This document shows positions 8,212 through 16,524 of a stretch of DNA of 35,461 nucleotides, in pieces. Numbering within the stretch: the stretch's first letter is position 1; each line of letters starts with the position of its first letter. The DNA is from JAPLST01 sp964397565 (GTDB lineage Bacteria > Auribacterota > UBA3054 > JAPLST01). The position numbers and the translations under genes were made by a program. The DNA lies in assembly GCA_964397565.1 (NCBI GenBank), contig CAYNJC010000041.1, forward strand, positions 1 through 35,461, in the 5' to 3' direction. The notes under the pieces were generated by a model. It was not told the DNA's origin, ran no database searches, and saw nothing but the letters and a program-made list of their open reading frames with translations.

Positions 8212-9117
8212 ATGAAACCGACCCTTCTTATTTTGGCAGCAGGTATTGGCAGCCGCTACGGCGGCCTGAAACAGCTCGACCCGGTCGGCCCGGCCGGCGA
8301 AGTTATCATGGATTTCTCCGTCTTCGACGCGATCCGGGCCGGCTTCGGCAAGGTCGTCTTCGTCATCCGCCATGACTTCGAACAGCAGTTCAAGGAGACT
8401 ATCGGCGCCAAGTACGAAAAACGCATTGAGGTGGCCTATGCCTTTCAGGACATCAACGATCTGCCGGCCGGCTTCTCCGTCCCGAAAGGGCGCGTCAAAC
8501 CGTGGGGCACCGGCCACGCCATTCTGGCCGCGCGCGACGTCATTCGCGAACCATTCACGATGATCAATGCCGATGATTTTTACGGCGGCGAGGCCTACGA
8601 GCTCATCGCCCGCGAGTTGGGCGCCAGCAATGTCGCCAGCACGGACTGGTGCATGGTCGGCTATAAAATCGTCAATGTGCTGTCGGCCTTCGGCGGCGTC
8701 ACCCGCGCCATGTGCGACATGCGCGGCGGCGAGCTCAAAAGCATTGTCGAACGCTTTGAGATCAAGCGCGAAGGCGACGCGGTTGCGGCCCAGGACAAGC
8801 AGGGCGACGAGCACACCTATCCCCTGGATGCCTTGTGTTCGATGAATTTCTTTGGGTTCACCCCGCGCCTGTTTCAGTTGCTCGACGCCGGCTTGCGCAC
8901 GTTTCTTGCCAAACATGGCGGCGATCTGAAAGCGGAATACTTGATCCCGTCGGCGGTCAATGAATTTATCGCCGCGGGCATGGCATCCATGGAGGTGCTG
9001 TCGTGCGATGCCACCTGGTTTGGCGTGACGTATGCGGATGACAAGGCGCGCGTGCAGGAAAGCATTCGCGCGCTGGTCACGCAAGGCGCCTATCCGACCC
9101 CGCTCTGGCCGGCCTAA
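8212..9117 (+). CDS. NTP-transferase family (sugar-phosphate nucleotidyltransferase-like) protein
   Basis: This cytoplasmic protein has 301 residues. The ATG at 8212 starts directly before the Rossmann-like nucleotidyltransferase motif (LAAGIGSRYGGLKQLDPVGP, residues 8-27), in which G11, G13, R15 and K20 are the expected nucleotide-binding residues. INADDFYG (D121/D122) provides the metal-binding acidic pair. The fold resembles GlmU, RfbA and GalU N-terminal domains (NTP_transf_3/PF00483 type). No left-handed beta-helix acyltransferase domain is present. It likely activates a sugar phosphate or similar alcohol phosphate; the substrate cannot be read from the sequence. A TTG at 8176 would add twelve residues and is less likely. 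It is convergent with hypA, only six bases from it. Confidence 0.82.
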   Translation: MKPTLLILAAGIGSRYGGLKQLDPVGPAGEVIMDFSVFDAIRAGFGKVVFVIRHDFEQQFKETIGAKYEKRIEVAYAFQDINDLPAGFSVPKGRVKPWGTGHAILAARDVIREPFTMINADDFYGGEAYELIARELGASNVASTDWCMVGYKIVNVLSAFGGVTRAMCDMRGGELKSIVERFEIKREGDAVAAQDKQGDEHTYPLDALCSMNFFGFTPRLFQLLDAGLRTFLAKHGGDLKAEYLIPSAVNEFIAAGMASMEVLSCDATWFGVTYADDKARVQESIRALVTQGAYPTPLWPA

Positions 9118-9129
9118 TCTGGGTTAGGC
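9112..9129. terminator. Small inverted repeat covering both convergent stop codons
   Basis: GCCTAA (9112-9117) and TTAGGC (9124-9129) are perfect inverted arms around six bases. Each arm ends in the TAA stop of one of the two convergent genes. The stem is short and has no T-run, so termination strength is doubtful. Confidence 0.35.
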
Positions 9130-9471
9130 GACTTCGATTGATTTCAGAAAAAATTCGCGCCCGCCGGCTAACGTAATGTCGCGCGCATGACAGTGCGGGC
9201 AGGCGTCGTGCCCCGCGCTCACATCGCTCTCCAACATCTGGCCGCAGGCGCGGCATTGCCAGCGCGTCGGCGCGGTTTCAATGGTTAGGGTGGCGCCGGC
9301 CGCAACCGTGTCGGCCGCGCACACATCAAAACAAAAGTGCAGGCAGTCCGGCACCACGCCGCTCACCGCGCCGCACACCAAGTGAATGGCCGTCACCTTC
9401 GCGGCGTTGTTGGCGCGCGCCGTCTCGCAGACGCGCGCCAGTACTTCAGTCATCAAAGCAAGTTCGTGCAC
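9124..9471 (-). CDS. hypA: Hydrogenase/urease nickel-incorporation protein HypA
   Basis: HypA delivers nickel to [NiFe]-hydrogenase maturation together with HypB. The product is 115 residues, normal for the family. I chose the GTG start at 9471 because it gives the invariant nickel-binding N-terminus M-H-E; an ATG at 9483 would bury this motif. The structural zinc site is intact: C73-x2-C76 (CRAC) and C91-x2-C94 (CPHC). The start overlaps the 3' end of the inositol-monophosphatase-like gene by 26 bp, so it is the last gene of the operon. No hydrogenase or other hyp gene is in the window, so the client enzyme must be elsewhere. Confidence 0.93.
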   Translation of the reverse strand: MHELALMTEVLARVCETARANNAAKVTAIHLVCGAVSGVVPDCLHFCFDVCAADTVAAGATLTIETAPTRWQCRACGQMLESDVSAGHDACPHCHARDITLAGGREFFLKSIEVA

Positions 9472-10276
9472 CGCGGTACTCATCCAGGGTGAGCAGCGAC
9501 AGCAACGGCGGGAATAACGCCGGCGCACTCGCCAGGCATGCGCGTTGGTGCGCCCGCTCGGGCCGGCGCCACCAGCAACTGCGCCCGCCGGCTTCTTCGA
9601 CCAGCAACATCCCGGCCGCCAAATCCCAAACAAACACGCGCTGCTCGAAATACCCGTCCACACGTCCGCACGCCGTGTAGGCCAAGTCCAGCGCGGCGGA
9701 ACCACTGATCCGGACTTTCTGGGTGCGGTCAGAGAGCCCCGCCAGCTCGTTTGCCAAGGCTGGCCCGACAAAAAAACGGTTCAGCCCGACCGCGATCATC
9801 GCTTCCGCCAGCACGGCCGTTGGCGCGCAGCGCATGGGCACGCCGTTCACGAACGCGCCGCCGCCGCGCACCGCGCTGAACAACTCGTCGCGCACCGGAT
9901 CATAAATGACGCCGACCTGCGTCACGCCCCGCCAGGCCCACGCCAGCGAGACACAAAAGTGCGGATGCCCATGCGAATAATTCACGCTGCCATCCAGCGG
10001 ATCAATGATCCAGACGCCCGCCCGCTCCAGCGCCGCTGCGCCGGACTCCTCGGCCAGCATGCCGTCCGCCGGGCGGGCCGCGCGCAGCAGCTCCTGCAGA
10101 CATTGTTCGGCAGCCACATCGGCGGCCAGCTTGACATCATGCCGTTCACGCACTGTGACGTGAATATCGCCACGCGCCCGGATGGCCGCCAGAAGTGCGC
10201 CGGCCGCACGGACCGCCGTGCCCGCCAGGGCGGCGATGTGGTCAAGCGCGGGGCAGGCCGCTGAACCGGCGCTCAT
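9446..10276 (-). CDS. Inositol monophosphatase family phosphatase
   Basis: This is a 276-residue Mg2+-dependent phosphomonoesterase (IMPase/SuhB/CysQ superfamily). The family metal sites are visible: LAEES (E76/E77), IIDPLDGSVNY (D92, D95) and VWDLAAGMLLVEEAGG near residue 216, plus the structural GSAALDLAY. The substrate could be inositol phosphate, another sugar phosphate or PAP; sequence alone does not decide. The start ATG overlaps the stop of the MotA-like gene by four bases (ATGA), and its 3' end overlaps hypA. No obvious functional link to the neighbours is known, so the grouping may reflect expression rather than pathway. Confidence 0.88.
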   Translation of the reverse strand: MSAGSAACPALDHIAALAGTAVRAAGALLAAIRARGDIHVTVRERHDVKLAADVAAEQCLQELLRAARPADGMLAEESGAAALERAGVWIIDPLDGSVNYSHGHPHFCVSLAWAWRGVTQVGVIYDPVRDELFSAVRGGGAFVNGVPMRCAPTAVLAEAMIAVGLNRFFVGPALANELAGLSDRTQKVRISGSAALDLAYTACGRVDGYFEQRVFVWDLAAGMLLVEEAGGRSCWWRRPERAHQRACLASAPALFPPLLSLLTLDEYRGARTCFDD

Positions 10277-11121
10277 AGCGGATACGTGTGCGCCACCGGC
10301 GTGGCGTCATCCGCCAGCCGCTGGGGCAGATGCTCGAGGCAATACTCATGTGCGGCACTGATCAGTTTCTCTTCGGATGCCTGCGTCATGCTGATGAAAA
10401 ATACCAGCACAAAGGTGGTGATCAGCGCCACCAGCGCGGCATCAAAAGAGGCGCCCAGTGTGGCAAACGAGATGTCCGCCTCGGGCACGTTGAGCCAGGA
10501 CACCACCCGCGTTATGCCGGTTAACGTCCCCATCAGTCCCAGCAGCGGCAAGGCATAGGCGCAGAACATGATAAACGCATATTGCGGCCGAAGCTGATTG
10601 GCAAACACGTCCGCGCTGGCCGAGGCATACATGGTCGTCTCCGCCGGCAGTCCCATGCATTGGTAGTGCTGCAAGGATCGTTCGATCAAGGTGGCGATGA
10701 TGGTCCCTTGGTAGGGCTTAATCTTGTGCAGCAACTGCGGCACGTCCGCGGCGTGAATAACCGCACCGGGCTGCTCCGGCAAGAGGTGCGCGCGCAGCGC
10801 ACGCCGCTCGCGCCGCAGGATCCGCGCGCGCAGCAGCAGCAAGCAGATCGCGGTCGCAAACACCCAGTACAGCAAGGCTTGCGTGGACAACAAGGCCTGC
10901 CCGAGGTCAATCGCCTGCACATCCGTGAATGTGCCGTCCGCAATCACCTGCATATTACACAGCACGTTGCCGACCGCGCAAAGCGGGGGAAAAGCCGCCC
11001 CGTAGCGCAGCACCAGCGCGATCGTTACCATCACCACCGTGGCGGCAACCAGCGCGCCCGCCAACAGACTGAAAAGGTACTCCGCCTTGCTCAAATAACG
11101 ATGGTGCTGCAACGGCTGCAT
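10273..11121 (-). CDS. MotA/TolQ/ExbB-like inner-membrane protein
   Basis: This 282-residue protein starts behind GGGAGAG. Hydrophobic helices occur at about residues 17-40, 82-100, 180-200 and 215-245. The C-terminal pair matches the MotA/TolQ/ExbB domain (LPLLGLMGTLTGITRVV, then ISFATLGASFDAALVALITT). Proteins of this superfamily form the pentameric stator that couples ion flow to mechanical work, normally with a MotB/TolR/ExbD partner that has a single TM helix bearing an Asp. No such partner is in the window. The gene immediately upstream encodes a single-TM vWA protein, which may be the partner, but its helix has no Asp. Gap to the vWA gene is 18 bp. Confidence 0.82.
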   Translation of the reverse strand: MQPLQHHRYLSKAEYLFSLLAGALVAATVVMVTIALVLRYGAAFPPLCAVGNVLCNMQVIADGTFTDVQAIDLGQALLSTQALLYWVFATAICLLLLRARILRRERRALRAHLLPEQPGAVIHAADVPQLLHKIKPYQGTIIATLIERSLQHYQCMGLPAETTMYASASADVFANQLRPQYAFIMFCAYALPLLGLMGTLTGITRVVSWLNVPEADISFATLGASFDAALVALITTFVLVFFISMTQASEEKLISAAHEYCLEHLPQRLADDATPVAHTYPL

Positions 11122-11139
11122 GACACTCTCCCGCGCCGG

Positions 11140-12108
11140 TTAAAAACTGCTCGATGCGGCATGCGACATCAGCGCCACCCGCTCCATGAAACGGCGCCCG
11201 CCGTGGCGCACATCGCCCATCCGCGGCCCGACGCCAATCGTGTAAATCGGCACCCGCCGCGGATTGAGCTGCTCAATGGCCGTGGCGGCGCGTTCCCATT
11301 CGACGCCATAGGCATCGTAATCGGTCGGCTCGCCATCCGAGAGCAAGATCAGGGCTTCCACATCCGGATAGCGCGCCAGTGCCGTGCGGATCGCATCCAC
11401 CGTGGGGGTGCCGTTGCGCGGCGTCGTGTGCATCAGAAATTGCACGGCGGCGGCGCGCTGCTGCTCGCCAAATCCGTTCAGACTGCCCCATAGCGGCTGC
11501 ACCACCGGCGCGCGCTGGTCATCGGTGGTGAAGGTCATGAGATCCACCTGATGCGTCGAATCCAAGGTGCGCAAAACCACTTTCATCGCCCCGCGCACTT
11601 CGGCAAACCGGCCTTCATCCTGCATGCTGCCCGAAGTATCGATCAGAAACACCAGCTTGCGCTCGCGCATCGGAATCCCCAAAATGCTGACCGTGCGCGT
11701 CAGCGTGACCGTGTCGCTCTGCGCCGCGGCCGGGGTGCGGGCACGCAACGCGCGCTGCTCAGCCTCCAGCCTGCGCAGCCGCACCTGTAACACCTGCACA
11801 TCGTCCGGCGACCACATGCCGTTCGTCAGGCTCGCCACGATCGTCTGCCAGCGGGCGCACTCTTTGCGTAACGCGTCGCGCTCGATTGCCACCGCCACCA
11901 ACTGGTTCGACACGTCATCCAGCGCGCACAGCAGCATCCCATTCACCGGCTCGGTCTCAATCACAATCTCGCGCGGTTGCCGGCTCAGCCGGGCAAGATC
12001 GCCGCGGGCCCGCGCATATAATGCCGCCAGCGCCAGTAGCATGCACATGACCACCAGCAAGATCGCCAGCGAAATAACGGTGCTATACGGTCGGGCTGGT
12101 TCGTTCAT
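11140..12108 (-). CDS. Membrane-anchored vWA-domain protein with coiled-coil stalk
   Basis: The product has 322 residues. Residues 10-32 form one transmembrane helix. Residues about 65-125 are heptad-rich and likely coiled coil (QVRLRRLEAEQRALRAR). Residues about 150-310 are a von Willebrand A domain with an intact MIDAS: D157-T-S-G-S161, then the downstream LLSDGEPTD segment. vWA domains bind protein ligands through a divalent metal. The N-terminal TM orientation would place the domain in the periplasm. The start overlaps the MetS-like gene by four bases (ATGA). Located next to the MotA-like gene, it could be a non-canonical partner of that channel; this is inference. Confidence 0.85.
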   Translation of the reverse strand: MNEPARPYSTVISLAILLVVMCMLLALAALYARARGDLARLSRQPREIVIETEPVNGMLLCALDDVSNQLVAVAIERDALRKECARWQTIVASLTNGMWSPDDVQVLQVRLRRLEAEQRALRARTPAAAQSDTVTLTRTVSILGIPMRERKLVFLIDTSGSMQDEGRFAEVRGAMKVVLRTLDSTHQVDLMTFTTDDQRAPVVQPLWGSLNGFGEQQRAAAVQFLMHTTPRNGTPTVDAIRTALARYPDVEALILLSDGEPTDYDAYGVEWERAATAIEQLNPRRVPIYTIGVGPRMGDVRHGGRRFMERVALMSHAASSSF

Positions 12109-12302
12109 GCAGTTTCTCGCGGTGGTGGCGGCGCGCTGCGGGTGGTCGCGTCGCCGTGTTGGTCATGCTCATCCGTATCTATGTCCAGCGGCGCGTGGAT
12201 ATTCGCGCGCGAGCTGGCCATTACTCTCCAGAAGCAAAAGCTGCACAGGCTGAGGATCGCGCTCCACGACACCAGCAGAAAAATCCAGCCGGCCGTGGTC
12301 AT
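12105..12302 (-). CDS. MetS-like small subunit of the NSS symporter
   Basis: This is a 65-residue protein with one hydrophobic helix (residues 5-28, AGWIFLLVSWSAILSLCSFCFW) and a polar, Pro-rich tail. It overlaps the symporter stop by four bases (ATGA) and the vWA start by four bases. Small single-TM proteins in exactly this position next to bacterial NSS transporters are known as MetS (methionine/alanine importer small subunit). The tail here is longer than in typical MetS. Sequence similarity is too short for certainty, so the assignment rests on size, TM helix and position. Confidence 0.7.
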   Translation of the reverse strand: MTTAGWIFLLVSWSAILSLCSFCFWRVMASSRANIHAPLDIDTDEHDQHGDATTRSAPPPPRETA

Positions 12303-13894
12303 GCCGCACCGCCCGCGCGCGGCGCGCGCCGCCACCAGGCTAACCGCACCAGCGCCAGCAGCACCAGCAGCAGGAGCAGCAATCCGCACCGCGTCCACAA
12401 AATCGCCGGCTGCACCGGCGCCGCGCGCCAGTGGGGCGGCAGCCCGATCGTCACCAGGTAGCCAAACGGCTTCATGATCCACGGCACCCATTCAAACACT
12501 GCCCAATACGTGATGATCGCACTCAAGTACACGGCCGTGACCACAAACACATAGCGCAGCCACGCCGGCCATTGCACATCCGCGCCGCAATGCAGCTCAC
12601 GCCAGCCGCGTTCGATGCCCATGTAGCGCAGGAAGATCAGCACTTCCAGCAGCGCGCAGATGGTGATCGCCAATTGCCCGCCCCAAAAATCAAACTCATC
12701 CAGCACGCCCGCGCCCAGGCCGAAAATACAGGCGTGCGTCACCACAAAACTAAAAATACCGATGGCAATCGCCGCTTTGTGCCGATCCCAGCCAAACTCA
12801 TCCTCAAGAAATGACACGATCGGCTGCAGCAACGAAATGGACGAGGTGATCCCCGCCAGAAATAACAGGAAGAACCAGTAAAAACCGAAAATCTCGCCGA
12901 ACGGAATTTTGTTCAAGATCACCGGCATCGTCACAAAACCAAGATCAAAGGTGCCGCGCCGGGCGGCTTCCAAGGCGCCCTCCGGCCCGAGAAACAAATA
13001 CGCCGCCGGAATCACGATGCTGCCGCCAATGATCACCTCGAACAACTCGTTCATGCTTGCCGCCGTCGTGGACGACAACGCCACGTCATCGTTGGCGCGC
13101 AAGTACGAGGCATAGGTCATGATCGCGCCCAATCCGACACTCAACGTGAAGAAAATCTGCCCGGCCGCCGCCAGCCACACTTTCGGCTGGGCCAACATCT
13201 TGAAATTCGGATTCCACATGAAACCGTATGCGTGCGTGATGTTCATGTCGATCCGGTTCGGATCGGGCGTGCCCAGCGTCAGAATGCGCAGCAGCAGCAC
13301 AATCCCGCCCACCAGCAGCACCGGGATCGCAATCTTGCACAGCAGCTCAATCCCGCGCGCCAAGCCCACATAGATCACCACCATGTTCGCCACAAACGCC
13401 AGCAGGAAAAAGCCGTAGGCCACCCCGATGTTGTTGAGATGCCCGCCCGATCCAATTCCTTGAAAGGCCGCCAAAAACGCCTGCATCTGTTCCGGCTTGT
13501 TAATCTGCGCATAACTGCCCAGGAGCGAAAACACGCTGTAGGCCAGGCACCACGACTCGACGTAGGTATAGTAAAAGAAAATCACCAGCGGCACAAACAA
13601 GCCCAGCACGCCGGCATATTTCGCCCACGGCCGCTGCACCACCGCGTCGAAGATGCCTGGGAGACTGCCGTGGGCATAGCGCCCGCCATAGCGGCCCATC
13701 GTCCACTCAATCCAGCACAAAGGAATGCCTAGCAGCAGAAACGAAATGAAGTAAGGAATCATGAACGCGCCGCCGCCGTTCTGGCAGACCTGGCCCGGAA
13801 ACCGCAGAAAATTACCCAAGCCAACCGCACTGCCGGCGACGGCAAAGATAATCCCCAGGCGGGTTCCCCAATTTTCGCGTTGTCGCGGTGCCAT
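12299..13894 (-). CDS. Sodium:neurotransmitter symporter (NSS/SNF) family transporter
   Basis: This 531-residue inner-membrane protein has about twelve hydrophobic helices and the LeuT fold. TM1 carries the family Na+/substrate signature (AVAGSAVGLGNFLRFP, residues about 15-30). TM8-like LFLAGITSSISLLQP supplies the expected Ser-rich sodium site. It would import amino acids with Na+; MetP-type members move methionine and alanine, but the substrate is not readable here. It is the first gene of an operon in which consecutive genes overlap by four bases down to the vWA gene. The C-terminus ends in a basic Arg-rich cytoplasmic tail. Confidence 0.92.
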   Translation of the reverse strand: MAPRQRENWGTRLGIIFAVAGSAVGLGNFLRFPGQVCQNGGGAFMIPYFISFLLLGIPLCWIEWTMGRYGGRYAHGSLPGIFDAVVQRPWAKYAGVLGLFVPLVIFFYYTYVESWCLAYSVFSLLGSYAQINKPEQMQAFLAAFQGIGSGGHLNNIGVAYGFFLLAFVANMVVIYVGLARGIELLCKIAIPVLLVGGIVLLLRILTLGTPDPNRIDMNITHAYGFMWNPNFKMLAQPKVWLAAAGQIFFTLSVGLGAIMTYASYLRANDDVALSSTTAASMNELFEVIIGGSIVIPAAYLFLGPEGALEAARRGTFDLGFVTMPVILNKIPFGEIFGFYWFFLLFLAGITSSISLLQPIVSFLEDEFGWDRHKAAIAIGIFSFVVTHACIFGLGAGVLDEFDFWGGQLAITICALLEVLIFLRYMGIERGWRELHCGADVQWPAWLRYVFVVTAVYLSAIITYWAVFEWVPWIMKPFGYLVTIGLPPHWRAAPVQPAILWTRCGLLLLLLVLLALVRLAWWRRAPRAGGAA

Positions 13895-14610
13895 GCTCGC
13901 TACTCGCTCAATAATCCATCATGAGTGAGCGCCTAGTGTACCAAAAAGCAGCCGCGCAATACAACTGCCGTCATTTGTTTTGTTACGAAAAAAAATTAAG
14001 GTGCAGCAATGCAGCCACCGCACGGCGGTTGTTCCCCGTCGTGCTGAGATGATTCCCTCCCCACCGACCTTGTGTCGGTGGAAGGAAAGATTGGGAAGAG
14101 GCCGGCGCGCGTTTTCGCTCAATCTTATTCACCCACGACGCGAGGTCGTGGGGGTCTCTGCGCAGAGACGTAGCCGCGGAACGGCGTTCCGCGTGATGTG
14201 CGGCACGCCGCACGCCGTGCGGCGGTTGTTCCTCGTCGTGCTGAGATGATTCCCTCCCCACCGACCTTGTGTCGGTGGGAGGAAAGATTGGGAAGAGGCC
14301 GGCATGGTCTCTGCATTATCGCTGTTCTAAAGGGAGTACCCCGGCTCGGCGGGGGGAGGGATTTTTAACGAAAGGGTGAATGCAGCAGTTGCCGGCGTGG
14401 TCTCACTCAATCTCATTCACCCACGACGCGAGGTCGTGGGGGTCTCTGCGCAGAGACGCAGCCGCGGAACGGCGTTCCGCGTGATGTGCGGCACGCCGCA
14501 CGCCGTGCGGCGGCTACGGGCAGAAACGCACGCCGCGAAGGGAACGCCGATCAACGATTGAAGAAGTACGCGGTAAAGACCTGAACCATGCTTTGTTCGC
14601 CGCGAACAAA
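13895..14610. repeat. Intergenic array of modular hairpin repeats (A-B-A-x-B)
   Basis: No gene is supported here. Module A occurs at 14023-14106 and 14220-14303, nearly identical, each with a small stem ACCGA/TCGGT. Module B occurs at 14118-14225 and 14406-14513, nearly identical. Each B carries four consecutive hairpins: CCCACGAC/GTCGTGGG (14132-14152), the perfect palindrome GTCTCTGCGCAGAGAC (14154-14169), GCGGAAC/GTTCCGC (14176-14192) and GCCGCAC/GTGCGGC (14207-14223). Between A2 and B2 is a unique C-rich stretch. The pattern resembles REP/BIME-like repeats. Apparent ORFs here are by-products of the repeats. Confidence 0.8.
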
Positions 14611-16524
14611 TCAGCGCGTTTTGCGCTTGCGCGCGGCCCGGCGCGTGGCGCCCTTCAACAAGGCATCCAGCGGGTCCTCGCCCAGCCGCACGTAGTCGGC
14701 CTCGAAGATCGAACTGAGAATCGTGTCCAGCGCTTTGCTGATCGATTGCGGCGTGATGCCGTGGGCCGTGTTGTAGGCGCGCTGGGCATCCCGGCGGCGT
14801 GCGGTTTCGCGCAAGGCCGTGCTCATCGCCGGCGTCTCCTTGCGCGCATACAAAATCGCCGTGCCGTTGATGTTGCGCGCCGCCCGGCCCATCACTTGGA
14901 TCAGTGCCCGGGCCGAGCGCAAGAAGCCCTCCTGGTCGGCGTCAAACACCGCCACCAACGACACTTCCGGCAAGTCCAAGCCCTCGCGCAATAGATTGAT
15001 CCCGACCAGCACATCAAACTCGCCCGCCCGCAACGCGCCAATAATCTTGACCCGCTCGAGTGTGTCAATGTCGCTGTGCAAATACCGCGCGCGAATGTCG
15101 GCCTCGCTCAAATAGGCGGTCAGATCCTCGGCCATGCGCTTGGTCAGCACCGTGATCAGCACGCGCGCACCGTCGGCCACGCGCCGGCGCACTTCCTCGA
15201 TCACATCCTGCACCTGGGTGTCGGCCGGGCGTACTTCGACGCGCGGGTCAATCAGGCCGGTCGGCCGCACAATCTGTTCGACGCACGCCGAGCCAACCCC
15301 GACGCGCGCGGCGTCCTCGGCCGCACGCGCCAGCTCGTACGCACCCGGTGTGGCCGAGACATACACAATCTGGCGCACGCGCGCACTGAACTCTTCGAAC
15401 CGCAACGGCCGGTTGTCCAGCGCGGCCGGCAGCCGGAACCCATACTCAACCAAGGTCGTCTTACGCGACAGGTCGCCCTTGTACATCGCGCCCACTTGCG
15501 GCACGGCGATATGGCTCTCGTCAATCACCAACAGCCAGTCTTGCGGAAAATAGTCCAGCAACGTGAACGACGGCTCGCCCGGGCGGCGCCCGTCCAGATA
15601 GCGCGAGTAATTCTCGATACCCGAGCAATAGCCGAGTTCCTGCATCATTTCCACGTCGAACTGCACCCGCTGGTGCAGTCGTTGCGCTTCGATCAACTTG
15701 TGCTGCTGGGTCAGTTCCGCACAGCGCAGCTCGAGATCATTCAGGATTTGCTCGATGGCCGCCCGCACCGTGACAGAACTTGCCGCATAATGCGTGGCGG
15801 GATAGACCAATACTGTGTCGAGTGCCTGCCGGCGCGCGGCCGTCAGCGGATCGATCACATACAATTGTTCAACGGTGTCGCCGCACAACTGCACGCGCAC
15901 GGCGGCAGCGTCCTCGTAGGCCGGATAAATATCAATCGTATCGCCTTTTACCCGAAACGTGCCGCGCCCAAGATCGAGGTCGTTGCGTTGATATTGCATC
16001 TCGACCAGTTGCCGCAGCAGCTCGCCGCGCACCATCTCGGCCCCGCGCTGCAAGGTCAATTCCAGCGCACGATACGTGGCCGGTTTGCCGATCCCATAAA
16101 TGCACGACACGCTGGCGACCACGATCACATCCGGGCGGGTCAGCAGCGCGCGCGTCGCCGACAGGCGCAGCCGGTCAATCAAATCATTGCGGGACGAATC
16201 CTTTTCAATGAACGTGTCGGTCTGCGGAATGTAGGCCTCGGGCTGGTAATAATCGTAGTACGAGACAAAATACTCGACCGCGTTGTGGGGGAATAATTGT
16301 TTGAATTCGCCGAACAACTGGGCCGCCAGCGTTTTGTTGGGGGCCAGGACCAAGGTCGGCTTGCAGCTCTGCGCAATGACGTTGGCCATCGTAAACGTCT
16401 TGCCCGAACCGGTCACCCCGAGTAAGACCTGATGGCAACGACCGGCGGCCAGCCCGCGGACAAGCTCCGCGATTGCCTGCGGCTGGTCACCGGTCGGCAC
16501 AAACGGCGTGACAAGCTGAAACAT
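14611..16524 (-). CDS. uvrB: Excinuclease ABC subunit B, lacking the C-terminal UVR domain
   Basis: UvrB is the damage-verifying helicase-like subunit of nucleotide excision repair. The 637 residues include the Walker A motif GVTGSGKT (36-43), the beta-hairpin YYDYYQPEAYIP (about 90-101) that clamps damaged DNA, the DESH box near residue 335, and motifs V/VI (GINLLREGLDLPEVSLV, ALIQVMGRAARNING). The protein ends with a basic tail (RRAARKRKTR) soon after the SSIFEADY region. The usual UVR coiled-coil motif that contacts UvrC is missing; typical UvrB is about 660-675 residues. The stop is not caused by an obvious repeat insertion. The start overlaps the upstream gene's stop by one base (TAATG). 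Confidence 0.93.
   Translation of the reverse strand: MFQLVTPFVPTGDQPQAIAELVRGLAAGRCHQVLLGVTGSGKTFTMANVIAQSCKPTLVLAPNKTLAAQLFGEFKQLFPHNAVEYFVSYYDYYQPEAYIPQTDTFIEKDSSRNDLIDRLRLSATRALLTRPDVIVVASVSCIYGIGKPATYRALELTLQRGAEMVRGELLRQLVEMQYQRNDLDLGRGTFRVKGDTIDIYPAYEDAAAVRVQLCGDTVEQLYVIDPLTAARRQALDTVLVYPATHYAASSVTVRAAIEQILNDLELRCAELTQQHKLIEAQRLHQRVQFDVEMMQELGYCSGIENYSRYLDGRRPGEPSFTLLDYFPQDWLLVIDESHIAVPQVGAMYKGDLSRKTTLVEYGFRLPAALDNRPLRFEEFSARVRQIVYVSATPGAYELARAAEDAARVGVGSACVEQIVRPTGLIDPRVEVRPADTQVQDVIEEVRRRVADGARVLITVLTKRMAEDLTAYLSEADIRARYLHSDIDTLERVKIIGALRAGEFDVLVGINLLREGLDLPEVSLVAVFDADQEGFLRSARALIQVMGRAARNINGTAILYARKETPAMSTALRETARRRDAQRAYNTAHGITPQSISKALDTILSSIFEADYVRLGEDPLDALLKGATRRAARKRKTR

Noticed and set aside
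8149..9084. 311-codon minus-strand ORF
   Set aside because: Lies opposite the nucleotidyltransferase, whose catalytic motifs are clear; no motif or ribosome site on the minus strand.
12303..12491. N-terminal extension of the MetS-like protein
   Set aside because: It lies wholly within the symporter gene in another frame; the ATGA overlap start at 12302 is typical for this gene pair.
13895..14610. Possible CRISPR array in the repeat region
   Set aside because: Repeats are of unequal, long modules with internal hairpins and no regular unique spacers; no cas genes are present.
15076..16296. 406-codon plus-strand ORF
   Set aside because: Shadow of uvrB, with no family resemblance.
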